Below, piece by piece: positions 54,901 to 64,000 of a stretch of DNA of 64,000 nt. Position 1 is the stretch's first letter. Each line of letters starts with the position of its first letter. The stretch lies in contig CANNFY010000007.1 in NCBI GenBank assembly GCA_947504045.1, forward strand, positions 43,798 through 107,797. Reading direction: 5' to 3'. Under the pieces are notes generated by a model, which was not told the DNA's origin, did no database searches, and saw nothing but the letters and a program-made list of their open reading frames with translations. This stretch comes from an uncultured Maribacter sp. Its GTDB lineage: Bacteria > Bacteroidota > Bacteroidia > Flavobacteriales > Flavobacteriaceae. Position numbers and translations under genes: made by a program.

Positions 54901-55803
54901 AATGCTGTAGATGATTTTGCACACTTAGTTGGTGGTAGCTGGACTACAGATAAAGATACAAATGCTCAATTAGCAGATTTATTACATAACTACAAGATTA
55001 AGTTAAATGATCTTCAGGGTAACCTTAGAAGAGATAAGTTTACAATTTCTGTAGGGGATGAATTACCAGCGGGTATTATCAAATTAGCTAAAGTTTATGT
55101 TGCTAAAAAACGTAAATTAAAAGTTGGTGATAAAATGGCAGGTCGTCACGGAAACAAAGGTATTGTTTCTCGTATCGTTCGTCATGAGGATATGCCTTTC
55201 TTAGAAGACGGAACACCTGTTGATATTGTATTAAACCCACTAGGGGTACCTTCTCGTATGAACATTGGTCAAATTTATGAAACTGTATTAGGTTGGGCAG
55301 GTCTAAAACTTGGTAAAAAGTTTGGAACACCAATTTTTGATGGTGCTACATTGGATCAAATAAATGCTTATACAGATGAAGCTGGTATACCAAGATTTGG
55401 ACATACTTATTTACATGATGGTGGTACTGGTCAACGTTTTGATCAACCGGCAACAGTAGGTGTAATTTATATGTTGAAATTAGGACATATGGTGGATGAT
55501 AAAATGCATGCTCGTTCTATAGGACCTTACTCTTTAATTACACAACAACCATTAGGTGGTAAAGCACAATTTGGTGGTCAACGTTTTGGAGAAATGGAAG
55601 TATGGGCACTAGAAGCATATGGAGCATCTGCTACTCTTAGAGAAATATTAACGGTTAAATCCGATGATGTTATTGGTAGAGCAAAAACATATGAGTCTAT
55701 TGTAAAAGGCGAAACAATGCCAGAACCTGGATTGCCAGAATCCTTTAACGTATTAATGCATGAACTTAAAGGTTTAGGTTTAGACATTAGATTAGAGGAA
55801 TAA
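51994..55803 (+). CDS. rpoB: DNA-directed RNA polymerase subunit beta
   Basis: 1269 aa. Rifampicin region [40 protein letters not shown] and downstream [14 protein letters not shown]-terminal [43 protein letters not shown]. All blocks are intact and the canonical rifampicin-contact residues look wild type. 57 bases before rpoC. Confidence 0.99.
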   Translation: MFKNQTQRINFASAKNTPEYPDFLDIQIKSFQDFFQLETKSDQRGDEGLYNTFMENFPITDTRNQFVLEFLDYFIDPPRYSIQECIERGLTYSVPLKARLKLYCTDPEHEDFETIVQDVYLGTIPYMTPSGTFVINGAERVVVSQLHRSPGVFFGQSFHANGTKLYSARVIPFKGSWIEFATDINGVMYAYIDRKKKLPVTTLFRAIGFERDKDILEIFDLSEEVKVSTAGLKKVLGRKLAARVLNTWHEDFVDEDTGEVVSIERNEIVLDRDTILEKDHIQEIMDADVKTVLLHKENNAQSDYAIIHNTLQKDPTNSEKEAVEHIYRQLRNAEPPDEETARGIIDKLFFSDQRYNLGEVGRYRMNKKLQLDIGMDKQVLTKEDIITIIKYLIELINSKAEIDDIDHLSNRRVRTVGEQLSSQFGVGLARMARTIRERMNVRDNEVFTPIDLINAKTLSSVINSFFGTNQLSQFMDQTNPLAEITHKRRLSALGPGGLSRERAGFEVRDVHYTHYGRLCPIETPEGPNIGLISSLAVFAKVNPMGFLETPYRKVTDSKVDINEFKYLSAEEEEGMKIAQANIPLKEDGTIDTEKVIAREEGDFPVVDPSEIQYTDVAPNQIASISASLIPFLEHDDANRALMGSNMMRQAVPLLKPQSPIVGTGLERQVASDSRVLINAEGEGVIEYVDSQKITVKYDRTDEERLVSFEEDSKTYKLVKFRKTNQGTSINLKPIVQKGDRVKKGQVLCEGYATEKGELALGRNLVVAFMPWKGYNFEDAIVISEKVVREDVFTSIHVDEYSLDVRDTKLGAEELTHDIPNVSEEATKDLDENGMIRIGAEVKPGDILIGKITPKGESDPTPEEKLLRAIFGDKAGDVKDASLKASPSLRGVVIEKKLFSRSIKDKRKRSEDKEAISKLELEYEVKFQQLKDILIEKLFIIVNGKTSQGVLNDLGEEVLPKGKKYTMKMLNAVDDFAHLVGGSWTTDKDTNAQLADLLHNYKIKLNDLQGNLRRDKFTISVGDELPAGIIKLAKVYVAKKRKLKVGDKMAGRHGNKGIVSRIVRHEDMPFLEDGTPVDIVLNPLGVPSRMNIGQIYETVLGWAGLKLGKKFGTPIFDGATLDQINAYTDEAGIPRFGHTYLHDGGTGQRFDQPATVGVIYMLKLGHMVDDKMHARSIGPYSLITQQPLGGKAQFGGQRFGEMEVWALEAYGASATLREILTVKSDDVIGRAKTYESIVKGETMPEPGLPESFNVLMHELKGLGLDIRLEE

Positions 55804-55860
55804 AACAAATCGATAAAAAGATTTAAGAAAACATTGTTAATTTAGTATCACCATTAAATT

Positions 55861-58800
55861 ATGGCTAGAATAAAAGATAATAACCCAATTAAAAGGTTCG
55901 ATAAAATTTCCATCGGATTAGCGTCTCCTGAAGCAATTTTAGGAGAATCTAAAGGTGAAGTTTTAAAGCCTGAAACTATTAACTATAGAACACACAAACC
56001 AGAGAGAGACGGTCTTTTTTGTGAGCGTATTTTTGGTCCTGTTAAGGATTATGAGTGTGCTTGTGGTAAATATAAAAGAATACGTTACCGTGGTATTGTT
56101 TGTGACCGTTGTGGGGTAGAAGTAACAGAGAAAAAAGTACGTAGAGATAGAGTAGGGCATATTAATTTAGTTGTTCCTGTAGCGCATATCTGGTATTTCC
56201 GTTCTTTACCAAATAAGATTGGATACCTTCTTGGATTACCATCTAAGAAATTAGATATGATTATCTATTATGAGCGTTACGTGGTTATTCAACCAGGAAT
56301 TGCTAAAGGTCCAGAAGGAGAAGAAGTTAAGAAGATGGATTTCTTAACAGAGGAAGAATACTTAAATATTGCAGAGGAATTACCTCAAGAAAATCAATAT
56401 TTAGAAGATTCTGACCCAAATAAGTTTATTGCTAAAATGGGGGCAGAATGTTTAATTGATTTATTAGCAAGAATTGACTTAGCAGAATTATCTTATGAGT
56501 TAAGACATAAAGCTAATACAGAGACATCTAAGCAAAGAAAGACGGAAGCTTTAAAAAGACTTCAAGTTGTTGAAGCTTTAAGAGAATCTCAAGAAAATAG
56601 AGAAAATAGACCAGAATGGATGATTATGAAAGTAATTCCGGTTATACCACCAGAATTACGTCCATTAGTACCATTAGATGGTGGTCGTTTTGCTACATCT
56701 GATTTAAATGATTTATACAGAAGAGTTATTATACGTAATAACCGTTTAAAGCGTTTAGTTGAAATTAAAGCTCCAGAAGTAATTCTTAGAAATGAGAAAC
56801 GTATGCTTCAGGAATCTGTAGATTCTTTATTTGATAATACACGTAAAGCATCAGCAGTTAAAACGGAATCTAACAGACCATTAAAATCTCTATCAGATTC
56901 ATTGAAAGGTAAACAGGGTCGTTTCCGTCAAAACTTACTTGGTAAGCGTGTAGATTATTCAGCTCGTTCTGTAATTGTTGTAGGACCAGAATTAAAATTA
57001 TACGAATGTGGTCTTCCTAAAGATATGGCTGCAGAACTTTACAAACCTTTTGTAATTCGTAAGTTAATTGAAAGAGGTATTGTAAAAACAGTTAAATCTG
57101 CTAAGAAAATAATAGATAAAAAAGAACCTGTAGTTTGGGATATCTTGGAAAATGTTCTTAAAGGACATCCAGTATTACTAAACCGTGCTCCTACACTGCA
57201 CCGTTTGGGTATACAATCTTTCCAGCCTAAATTAATTGAAGGTAAGGCAATACGTTTACACCCATTAGCTTGTACGGCATTTAATGCCGATTTTGATGGG
57301 GATCAAATGGCGGTTCACTTACCATTAGGGCCAGAAGCTATTTTAGAAGCACAACTATTAATGTTAGCTTCTCAAAATATTTTGAACCCAGCAAACGGAT
57401 CTCCTATTACAGTACCTTCTCAGGATATGGTATTGGGTCTTTACTATATGACTAAAGAAAGAAAGTCTACACCAGAAGTGCCAATTAAAGGTGAAGGGTT
57501 AACTTTTTATTCTTATGAAGAAGTTGAAATAGCTTTAAATGAAGGAATGGTAAATCTTAATGCAGGAATTAAAGTTCGTGCTAAAGATTTTAATGAAGAG
57601 GGAGAATTAGTAAATAAAATTATACCAACAACTGTAGGTAGAGTTTTATTTAATATGAGAGTTCCTGAGCAAGCAGGATATATTAATGATGTCTTAAACA
57701 AGAAATCATTAAGAGATATTATTGGTGGAATATTAGCTGTTACGGATGTTCCTACAACTGCTGATTTCTTAGATAGAATTAAAACTTTAGGATATGACTA
57801 TGCCTTTAAAGGTGGATTATCTTTTAGTTTAGGAGATATTATTATACCAAAAGAGAAACATGAAATGATTGCTGATGCTAACGGTCAAGTAGACGGCATT
57901 ATGGCAAATTACAACATGGGTCTTATTACTAATAACGAACGTTATAACCAAGTTATTGATGTTTGGACATCTACTAATGCGCAGTTAACAGAGTTAGCTA
58001 TGAAGCGTATTAGAGAAGATCAACAAGGATTTAACTCGGTATATATGATGCTTGATTCTGGTGCTAGGGGTTCTAAAGAACAAATTCGCCAATTAACAGG
58101 TATGCGTGGATTAATGGCAAAGCCTAAAAAATCTACTGCAGGTGGAGGAGAGATTATTGAAAACCCGATTCTTTCAAACTTTAAAGAAGGACTTTCTATT
58201 TTAGAGTATTTTATCTCTACACACGGTGCACGTAAAGGTCTTGCAGATACAGCCCTTAAAACGGCCGATGCAGGTTATTTAACACGTCGTTTAGTGGATG
58301 TTTCTCAAGATGTTATAATTAACACAGAAGATTGTGGAACTTTAAGAGGAGTTGAAGTTACAGCATTAAAGAAAAATGAAGAAATTGTAGAAACTTTAGA
58401 AGCTAGAATTCTAGGTAGAGTTTCATTACATGATGTTTATAATCCTTTAACTGAGGAGTTGATACTTACTGCTGGTCAAGAGATAATGGAGTCTGATGCT
58501 AAAAAGATTTCAGAATCACCAATAGAAAAAGTTGAAGTACGTTCCGCATTAACATGTGAAGCCAAAAAAGGTATTTGTGCTAAATGTTATGGTAGAAACT
58601 TATCTACTAATAAGATGGTGCAAAGAGGTGAAGCTGTTGGTGTTGTTGCCGCACAATCTATTGGAGAACCAGGTACACAGTTAACATTGCGTACTTTCCA
58701 CGTGGGTGGTATTGCAGGTAACATTTCTGAAGATAATAAGCTTATAGCTAAATTTGGTGGTGTTGCAGAGATTGAAGATTTAAGAACGGTTGTAGGAGAA

Positions 58801-60159
58801 GATACTGAAGGTAAGCCAGCAACAATTGTAATATCTAGAACATCAGAAATTAAAATTGTAGAGCCTAAGTCTGGTATTGTATTAAGTACTAACAATATTC
58901 CTTATGGTTCTCAATTATTTATTGAGAATGGCGCTAAAATAGCTAAAGAAGATATTATTTGTTCTTGGGATCCATATAACGGTGTAATTGTTTCTGAATT
59001 CCCAGGTCAAATTTCTTATGAGAATATTGAGCAAGGTGTTACATATCAGGTAGAAATTGATGAGCAAACAGGTTTCCAAGAGAAAGTAATTTCAGAATCT
59101 AGAAATAAAAAATTAATACCAACCTTATTAATTAAGAATTCTAAAGAAGAAATTTTACGTTCTTATAACTTACCAGTAGGTTCTCACTTAATGGTAGACG
59201 ATAATGATAAGATTAAGGAAGGACAAATTTTAGTTAAGATTCCACGTAAATCTGCTAAAGCAGGTGATATTACTGGTGGTCTTCCAAGAGTTACTGAGTT
59301 ATTTGAAGCTCGTAACCCATCTAACCCAGCTGTTGTTTCTGAGATTGATGGTGTTGTTTCTTTTGGAAAAATTAAAAGAGGTAACCGTGAGATAATTATT
59401 GAATCTAAATTAGGAGAAGTTAAAAAGTATTTAGTAAAACTTTCTAATCAAATCTTAGTTCAAGAAAATGATTATGTAAGAGCTGGTATGCCACTTTCTG
59501 ATGGATCAATAACTCCAGAAGATATCTTAAAAATTAAAGGACCATCTGCTGTACAACAGTACTTAGTTAATGAAGTACAAGAAGTATATCGTTTACAAGG
59601 TGTGAAGATTAATGACAAGCATTTTGAGGTAGTTGTTAGGCAAATGATGCGTAAAGTGCGTATTGTTGATCCAGGAGATACTATTTTCTTAGAAAACCAA
59701 TTAATTCATAAACAAGACTTTATTGTTGAGAATGATGAAATATATGGTAAGAAAGTTGTTGTAGATGCTGGTGATTCTGAAACAATAAAACCAGGACAAA
59801 TAATTACTGCTAGAGAACTTAGAGATGAAAACTCTATTTTAAGAAGAGCAGATAAAAACTTAATTGAGGCTAGAGATGCTGTAGCTGCTACGGCAACTCC
59901 AATACTTCAAGGTATAACACGTGCATCTTTACAGACAAAATCATTTATATCTGCTGCTTCCTTCCAGGAAACAACTAAAGTGTTAAATGAGGCTGCTGTA
60001 AGTGGTAAAGTAGATACTTTAGAAGGATTGAAAGAGAATGTAATTGTAGGACATAAAATACCTGCAGGTACAGGAATGCGAGATTATGATAATATTATTG
60101 TTGGCTCTAAAGAAGAGTACGATGAAATTATGGCTCGTAAAGAAGCTTTAAAGTTTTAA
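55861..60159 (+). CDS. rpoC: DNA-directed RNA polymerase subunit beta'
   Basis: 1432 aa, unsplit. N-terminal zinc-binding [20 protein letters not shown], catalytic [12 protein letters not shown] at about residues 475-486, and a second Cys cluster [14 protein letters not shown]. Ends in a strong terminator, closing the secE-to-rpoC block. Confidence 0.99.
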   Translation: MARIKDNNPIKRFDKISIGLASPEAILGESKGEVLKPETINYRTHKPERDGLFCERIFGPVKDYECACGKYKRIRYRGIVCDRCGVEVTEKKVRRDRVGHINLVVPVAHIWYFRSLPNKIGYLLGLPSKKLDMIIYYERYVVIQPGIAKGPEGEEVKKMDFLTEEEYLNIAEELPQENQYLEDSDPNKFIAKMGAECLIDLLARIDLAELSYELRHKANTETSKQRKTEALKRLQVVEALRESQENRENRPEWMIMKVIPVIPPELRPLVPLDGGRFATSDLNDLYRRVIIRNNRLKRLVEIKAPEVILRNEKRMLQESVDSLFDNTRKASAVKTESNRPLKSLSDSLKGKQGRFRQNLLGKRVDYSARSVIVVGPELKLYECGLPKDMAAELYKPFVIRKLIERGIVKTVKSAKKIIDKKEPVVWDILENVLKGHPVLLNRAPTLHRLGIQSFQPKLIEGKAIRLHPLACTAFNADFDGDQMAVHLPLGPEAILEAQLLMLASQNILNPANGSPITVPSQDMVLGLYYMTKERKSTPEVPIKGEGLTFYSYEEVEIALNEGMVNLNAGIKVRAKDFNEEGELVNKIIPTTVGRVLFNMRVPEQAGYINDVLNKKSLRDIIGGILAVTDVPTTADFLDRIKTLGYDYAFKGGLSFSLGDIIIPKEKHEMIADANGQVDGIMANYNMGLITNNERYNQVIDVWTSTNAQLTELAMKRIREDQQGFNSVYMMLDSGARGSKEQIRQLTGMRGLMAKPKKSTAGGGEIIENPILSNFKEGLSILEYFISTHGARKGLADTALKTADAGYLTRRLVDVSQDVIINTEDCGTLRGVEVTALKKNEEIVETLEARILGRVSLHDVYNPLTEELILTAGQEIMESDAKKISESPIEKVEVRSALTCEAKKGICAKCYGRNLSTNKMVQRGEAVGVVAAQSIGEPGTQLTLRTFHVGGIAGNISEDNKLIAKFGGVAEIEDLRTVVGEDTEGKPATIVISRTSEIKIVEPKSGIVLSTNNIPYGSQLFIENGAKIAKEDIICSWDPYNGVIVSEFPGQISYENIEQGVTYQVEIDEQTGFQEKVISESRNKKLIPTLLIKNSKEEILRSYNLPVGSHLMVDDNDKIKEGQILVKIPRKSAKAGDITGGLPRVTELFEARNPSNPAVVSEIDGVVSFGKIKRGNREIIIESKLGEVKKYLVKLSNQILVQENDYVRAGMPLSDGSITPEDILKIKGPSAVQQYLVNEVQEVYRLQGVKINDKHFEVVVRQMMRKVRIVDPGDTIFLENQLIHKQDFIVENDEIYGKKVVVDAGDSETIKPGQIITARELRDENSILRRADKNLIEARDAVAATATPILQGITRASLQTKSFISAASFQETTKVLNEAAVSGKVDTLEGLKENVIVGHKIPAGTGMRDYDNIIVGSKEEYDEIMARKEALKF

Positions 60160-60164
60160 ATTAT

Positions 60165-60203
60165 AAAAAATAACCCTCGATGAAAATCGGGGGTTATTTT
60201 TTT
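60165..60203 (+). terminator. terminator of rpoC
   Basis: 10-bp stem with one G-T pair (60171-60180 with 60187-60196), extended by A/T pairs, and a long T run. Confidence 0.92.
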
Positions 60204-60272
60204 ATAGGTATAATCTATACTAACTTTACATTGAAAGAGTTTTATTAGTGTACTAAAAAAGAAATAGAATTT

Positions 60273-60584
60273 ATGAGTGAAGAGTCAAAAAAACAACAGC
60301 AAATAAATATAGAATTGGATGAGAAAGTGGCTGAAGGAACTTATTCTAACCTAGCTATTATAAACCATTCTGTTTCTGAATTTGTTGTAGATTTTATAAG
60401 TATGATGCCTGGTGCGCCTAAAGCAAAGGTTAAAAGTAGAATTGTTTTAACCCCACAACACGCTAAGAAATTTCTTAGAGCTTTAAATGATAATATAGTT
60501 CGTTTTGAAAAGGCTCATGGTGTAATAAAAGATTATGAGCAACCTCCAATTCCAATGAACTTTGGACCAACAGGGGAAGCTTAA
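60273..60584 (+). CDS. DUF3467 family protein
   Basis: 103 aa, soluble: INIELDEKVAEGTYSNLAIINHSVSEFVVDFISMMPGAPKAKVKSRIVLTPQHAKKFLRALNDNI is the DUF3467 core. Function unknown. It commonly follows rpoC in Bacteroidota, which suggests but does not prove a link with transcription. Shares a bidirectional terminator with convergent prfC. Confidence 0.9.
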   Translation: MSEESKKQQQINIELDEKVAEGTYSNLAIINHSVSEFVVDFISMMPGAPKAKVKSRIVLTPQHAKKFLRALNDNIVRFEKAHGVIKDYEQPPIPMNFGPTGEA

Positions 60585-60589
60585 AAATA

Positions 60590-60620
60590 AAAAAGCGATG
60601 ATTTTTAATCATCGCTTTTT
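60590..60620. terminator. bidirectional terminator between DUF3467 and prfC
   Basis: Perfect 14-bp stem (60590-60603 with 60607-60620), 3-base loop, A run on one side and T run on the other; serves both convergent genes. Confidence 0.9.
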
Positions 60621-60641
60621 TATTTTTAAGAATATTTTATT

Positions 60642-62234
60642 TTAATCAAACTCAGATGTAAAGTGTAGTTTTACAGATGGATATTTTTGCTGTGTCATTT
60701 GTAATGAGAAACTAGAATCTGCTAAAAATACTAACTGTCCTTTCTTGTCTTTTGCTAAAAATTTTTGCTTTACTCTAATAAACTCTTTAAACTCTCCTGT
60801 TTTGTTATTAGATTGGTCTACCCAGCATGCTTTATGTACAGGAAAGTTTTCATAACTACATTTAGCACCATATTCATGCTCTAATCTATATTGTATTACT
60901 TCAAACTGTAAAGCTCCAACAGTACCTATTACCTTACGTCCATTTAGTTCTAAAGTAAAAAGTTGCGCAACTCCCTCATCCATTAATTGGTCTATGCCTT
61001 TATATAGTTGCTTAGATTTTAAAGGGTCTGCATTATTAATATATCTAAAATGTTCTGGAGAAAAACTAGGAATACCTTTGTAATTTAATTTTTCGCCTTC
61101 AGTAAGCGTATCTCCAATTTTAAAATTTCCGGTATCATGTAGACCAACTATATCACCTGGATAAGAAATGTCTACAATTTCTTTTTTTTCAGCAAAAAAT
61201 GCATTCGGACTAGAGAATTTTAATTTTTTACCTTGGCGTACATGTAAATAGGGTTTATTTCTTTCGAAAGTACCAGAAACAATTTTTACAAAAGCTAATC
61301 TATCTCTATGTTTAGGGTCCATATTAGCATGTATTTTAAATACAAATCCAGAAAGCTCTTTTTCATTTGCATTTACTAGCCTTTCTTCTGCTAATTTTGG
61401 TCTAGGAGAAGGAGCAATATTTATAAAGCAATCTAACAATTCGCGAACACCAAAATTATTTAATGCTGACCCAAAAAACACGGGTTGTTGTTCTGCTTTT
61501 AAATAGGCATCTTTATCAAACTTAGGATAAACACCACTAACTAGTTCTAAATCATCTCGTAAAGTATCTGCAGCTTTTTCTCCAATTAACTTTGTTAATT
61601 CCGGACTTTGTAAATCGTCTATTGCAATTGTATCTTCAATATTTTTCTTACTATCACCACTAAATAAGTTTACATTTTTTTCATAAATGTTATAGATTCC
61701 TTTAAAATCATATCCCATACCTATAGGAAAACTTAATGGGGTTACTTTTAGCCCAAGTTTTTGTTCTAAATCATCTAATAAATCAAAAGCGTCTTTACCT
61801 TCTCTATCCAGTTTGTTTATAAAAACAAGCATAGGAATATTACGCATTCTGCAAACTTCAACTAATTTTATAGTTTGCTCTTCAACCCCCTTTGCAACAT
61901 CAATAACAACAATAACACTATCAACTGCAGTAAGAGTTCTAAAAGTATCTTCAGCAAAATCTTTATGACCAGGTGTATCTAAAATATTTATTTTTTTGTT
62001 ATTGTATATAAATGCCAAAACGGAAGTAGCTACAGAAATTCCTCTTTGCCTTTCTATTTCCATAAAATCACTGGTAGCAGTTTTCTTAATTTTATTATTT
62101 TTTACTGCGCCAGCTTCTTGTATAGCGCCACCAAATAATAATAATTTTTCTGTTAAAGTGGTTTTTCCTGCATCTGGGTGAGAAATTATACCAAATGTTC
62201 TTCTTCGTTGAATTTCAGTCTTAAAGTCCATCAT
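60642..62234 (-). CDS. prfC: peptide chain release factor 3
   Basis: GTPase that recycles RF1/RF2 after peptide release. G1 SHPDAGKTTLTEKL, DTPGHKDFAEDTFRTLTAVD, FINKLDREGKD, and the RF3-type SGFVFKIHANMDPKHRDRLAFVKI distinguish it from EF-G. 530 aa, typical. Start is ATG 62234; a second ATG follows directly at 62231. Confidence 0.97.
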   Translation of the reverse strand: MMDFKTEIQRRRTFGIISHPDAGKTTLTEKLLLFGGAIQEAGAVKNNKIKKTATSDFMEIERQRGISVATSVLAFIYNNKKINILDTPGHKDFAEDTFRTLTAVDSVIVVIDVAKGVEEQTIKLVEVCRMRNIPMLVFINKLDREGKDAFDLLDDLEQKLGLKVTPLSFPIGMGYDFKGIYNIYEKNVNLFSGDSKKNIEDTIAIDDLQSPELTKLIGEKAADTLRDDLELVSGVYPKFDKDAYLKAEQQPVFFGSALNNFGVRELLDCFINIAPSPRPKLAEERLVNANEKELSGFVFKIHANMDPKHRDRLAFVKIVSGTFERNKPYLHVRQGKKLKFSSPNAFFAEKKEIVDISYPGDIVGLHDTGNFKIGDTLTEGEKLNYKGIPSFSPEHFRYINNADPLKSKQLYKGIDQLMDEGVAQLFTLELNGRKVIGTVGALQFEVIQYRLEHEYGAKCSYENFPVHKACWVDQSNNKTGEFKEFIRVKQKFLAKDKKGQLVFLADSSFSLQMTQQKYPSVKLHFTSEFD

Positions 62235-62246
62235 CTAAATTTGCCA

Positions 62247-62254
62247 CAAAAATA
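62247..62254 (-). promoter_or_regulatory. -7 promoter box of prfC
   Basis: TATTTTTG on the minus strand, exact TAnnTTTG match, 12 bases before the start codon, predicting a very short leader. Confidence 0.5.
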
Positions 62255-62609
62255 AGGTAAAATATAAGATCATTTTATCTAAGATATTATTAATATTAGT
62301 TGAATTATTTAGGGGCTTTGAAATTTAAAACACCGATTAAAAGCATATTTTATCGATGAAATGCACTTTTGAAAATATTGTACAAAAGCTAATTTTATCG
62401 ACATAATGCTATGGCTCTGACAATAATTAGCTTTTCAACGATGATATGAGTTTTTTAAAGATTTTACACAATTTATAGAAAGAAAAGAATTTGATGAAAA
62501 GATTTTTACATTTATCTTGCATCATAATAAATTATGCTCCCAGCATCTTACTAATAGCACTTTTCTGAATACGCCATGGTGATAAGTAAACCTAAAATTA
62601 CTGACACTT
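62255..62609. other. divergent intergenic region with repeats
   Basis: About 355 bases without a gene. Holds an 18-base imperfect direct repeat (AAAAGC, two changed bases, TTTTATCGA) at 62340-62357 and 62385-62402, 45 bases apart, and an 11-bp inverted repeat AAAAGCTAATT/AATTAGCTTTT at 62385-62395 and 62426-62436. No T run, so not a terminator; a regulatory site for the downstream surface-protein gene is possible. No clear promoter box for that gene was seen. Confidence 0.45.
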
Positions 62610-64000
62610 ATGGAACTTTTTACGACCTTATTTAAGAATAATCTTTTTATAAAAAAAAGAATAATCTGTACATTATTAATGCTTCTTCCGTTTGTAAATT
62701 TTGCAAATGATATAGAGTGTTTACCGGATAATTTTGTTTACATTCTTCCAGAAGATTTTAATTACCCTACATCTTATGTTGACGGAGATCTAGAAAGTTT
62801 AGATGTTGATATAAGCTATAAATGGAATTTGCCAGCAGGAAGTGTAATAGTTAGTGTTATTGGAGCTAGTACTACATCTGATAATGAGTTTATTTTATAT
62901 AATACGCAAACTACAAAATTTAAATTTTCAGGAACAGTTCCTGTAGTAGGTATACTACACCACTCCGATGTTATTTATCCTTCAACCAGAGATGGTATAT
63001 TGGATTCAGGAAATACATCTTATACATTCTTTAGTAATTTAGTAGGCGGTTTTGAGGCAAATAATGAAGGAAATAATTATTATGTTGAAAATTCAGGAGG
63101 AATAACAATTAAAAATCCGGGAGGTTTTGATTGGATTTCTAACGCAGGTATTGATGAAGTAGAATTTTATTCAACAGATACTAACCCAGTAAATACACAT
63201 GGAATTAGTATTAGAGTAGCACCAATAGTATGTATTGACACAGATGGCGATGGCGTTCCAGATATTGCAGATTTAGATGATGATAACGATGGTATATTAG
63301 ATACCGTAGAAGATCCAAATTTAGATGGAGATAATGATCCAGCAACAAACCCATTAGATACGGATAACGATGGAATACCAAACTATTTAGATATAGATGC
63401 GGATAATGATGGTATTCCAGACAATGTAGAGGCACAAACAACGGATGGTTATATAGCTCCAAATGAGGATGATGCATCTACTTATGCTGATAATGAAGGT
63501 TTAAATAGCGCATATCCAGAAGGATTAACACCAGTTAATACGGACGGAGAAGATACACAAGATTATATTGATTTAGATAGTGATAATGATAGTGTTCCAG
63601 ATAATAATGAGGGTAACGACTTTAATTATGATGGTATACCAGATCAGACGTATACTGGAGTAGATACAGATGGCGATGGTTTAGATGATGGTTATGAAGG
63701 AACAGATGTCAACGATGGTTTTGATGTAAATGATGAAATAAATGATCCAGCAAATGATTTGCCAGATACAGATGGAACAGAAGATGTAAACTATAGAGAT
63801 TTAGATGACGATGGTGATGGTATAGACACTCCAGATGAAGATGCTGATGGTGATGGTGACCCAACAAATGATGATACAGACGGAGATGGTATTCCAGATT
63901 ATTTAGACCCAATAGATGAAAAAGACACAGATGGCGATGGCGTTCCAGATATTGCAGATTTAGATGATGATAACGATGGTATATTAGATACCGTAGAAGA
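62610..64000 (+). CDS. TSP3-repeat surface protein, 3' partial
   Basis: Open frame from ATG 62610 to the right edge (463 codons visible). Signal peptide to about residue 32 (ending NFA), then a roughly 175-residue beta-rich domain, then from residue 210 a run of acidic calcium-binding thrombospondin type 3-like units: [30 protein letters not shown] and variants. Such proteins in flavobacteria are usually large cell-surface or secreted adhesins carrying a C-terminal type IX secretion signal, which would lie beyond this window. Divergent from prfC. An exact internal repeat is present (see repeat features). Confidence 0.88.
   Translation, partial: MELFTTLFKNNLFIKKRIICTLLMLLPFVNFANDIECLPDNFVYILPEDFNYPTSYVDGDLESLDVDISYKWNLPAGSVIVSVIGASTTSDNEFILYNTQTTKFKFSGTVPVVGILHHSDVIYPSTRDGILDSGNTSYTFFSNLVGGFEANNEGNNYYVENSGGITIKNPGGFDWISNAGIDEVEFYSTDTNPVNTHGISIRVAPIVCIDTDGDGVPDIADLDDDNDGILDTVEDPNLDGDNDPATNPLDTDNDGIPNYLDIDADNDGIPDNVEAQTTDGYIAPNEDDASTYADNEGLNSAYPEGLTPVNTDGEDTQDYIDLDSDNDSVPDNNEGNDFNYDGIPDQTYTGVDTDGDGLDDGYEGTDVNDGFDVNDEINDPANDLPDTDGTEDVNYRDLDDDGDGIDTPDEDADGDGDPTNDDTDGDGIPDYLDPIDEKDTDGDGVPDIADLDDDNDGILDTVE
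63237..63313 (+). repeat. 77-base exact internal repeat, copy 1
   Basis: In-frame copy in the TSP3 region encoding [20 protein letters not shown] and six further residues (25 full codons plus 2 bases). Identical to 63924-64000, 687 bases (229 codons) downstream. Confidence 0.95.
63924..64000 (+). repeat. 77-base exact internal repeat, copy 2, cut by window edge
   Basis: Identical to copy 1 to the last base of the window, so the true repeat is probably longer. Same reading frame. Confidence 0.95.

Noticed and set aside
63211..63912. Two minus-strand frames rich in His and Leu
   Set aside because: They are the complement of the Asp/Gly-rich TSP3 repeats and have no start context or family pattern.

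Overview
The window is AT-rich bacterial chromosome from a member of the Bacteroidota, very probably a marine-type Flavobacteriaceae. The evidence is the TAnnTTTG (-7) promoter boxes with TTG/TTTG around -33, the near absence of Shine-Dalgarno sequences except before rpsU, many short lipoproteins, DUF2851 and PspC-like proteins, an alginate-lyase-type PL7 enzyme, and a TSP3-repeat surface protein of the kind usually exported by type IX secretion. I see no phage, insertion sequence, CRISPR array or conjugative genes. It reads as core chromosome with a few accessory stretches. The genus cannot be fixed from the sequence alone.

Layout. 1-10.6 kb: end of a biotin ligase gene, SRPBCC protein and pyrE (-), a divergent Nudix hydrolase, an M14 peptidase lipoprotein, a histidine kinase/response regulator pair, ddl-coaD, a PASTA protein, an RluA-family pseudouridine synthase and yaaA. 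10.8-17 kb: pyruvate carboxylase followed by PEP carboxylase, two anaplerotic enzymes, each with its own terminator and promoter. 17-31 kb: mixed accessory genes (DoxX-like, DUF2071, methyltransferase, small membrane proteins, peroxiredoxin-like protein, PL7 lyase, atypical Nramp homologue, DUF1080, a tandem pair of cysteine-rich lipoproteins, tRNA-dihydrouridine synthase, FAD monooxygenase, DUF1287, RidA). 31-37.8 kb: complete trpEGDCFBA operon on the minus strand, preceded by an unannotated 18-residue leader peptide with three consecutive Trp codons and a competing terminator/antiterminator: a transcription attenuator. 37.8-46.8 kb: YceI, rhodanese, DUF2851, PspC-like protein, K+ channel, AGCS symporter, HhH protein, acyl-CoA dehydrogenase, rpsU, xerC, hpf.

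46.8-60.2 kb is the translation/transcription core: tRNA-Thr, tRNA-Tyr, tRNA-Gly, tRNA-Thr, tuf, tRNA-Trp, secE, nusG, rplK, rplA, rplJ, rplL, rpoB, rpoC, with an intrinsic-terminator-like attenuator between rplL and rpoB. Then come a DUF3467 gene, convergent prfC, a 375-base gap holding repeats, and the start of a large TSP3-repeat surface protein that runs off the right edge and contains an exact 77-base internal repeat.

No wholly new multigene system stands out. The most informative signals are regulatory: the trp attenuator, the lone strong Shine-Dalgarno at rpsU, promoter boxes lying only a few bases from start codons (leaderless-type genes), and a promoter nested in a terminator ahead of the tRNA cluster. 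Start codons were moved from the longest ORF wherever a promoter box, terminator or signal peptide made an internal start more likely. All functional calls rest on motifs read by eye; no database search was run.
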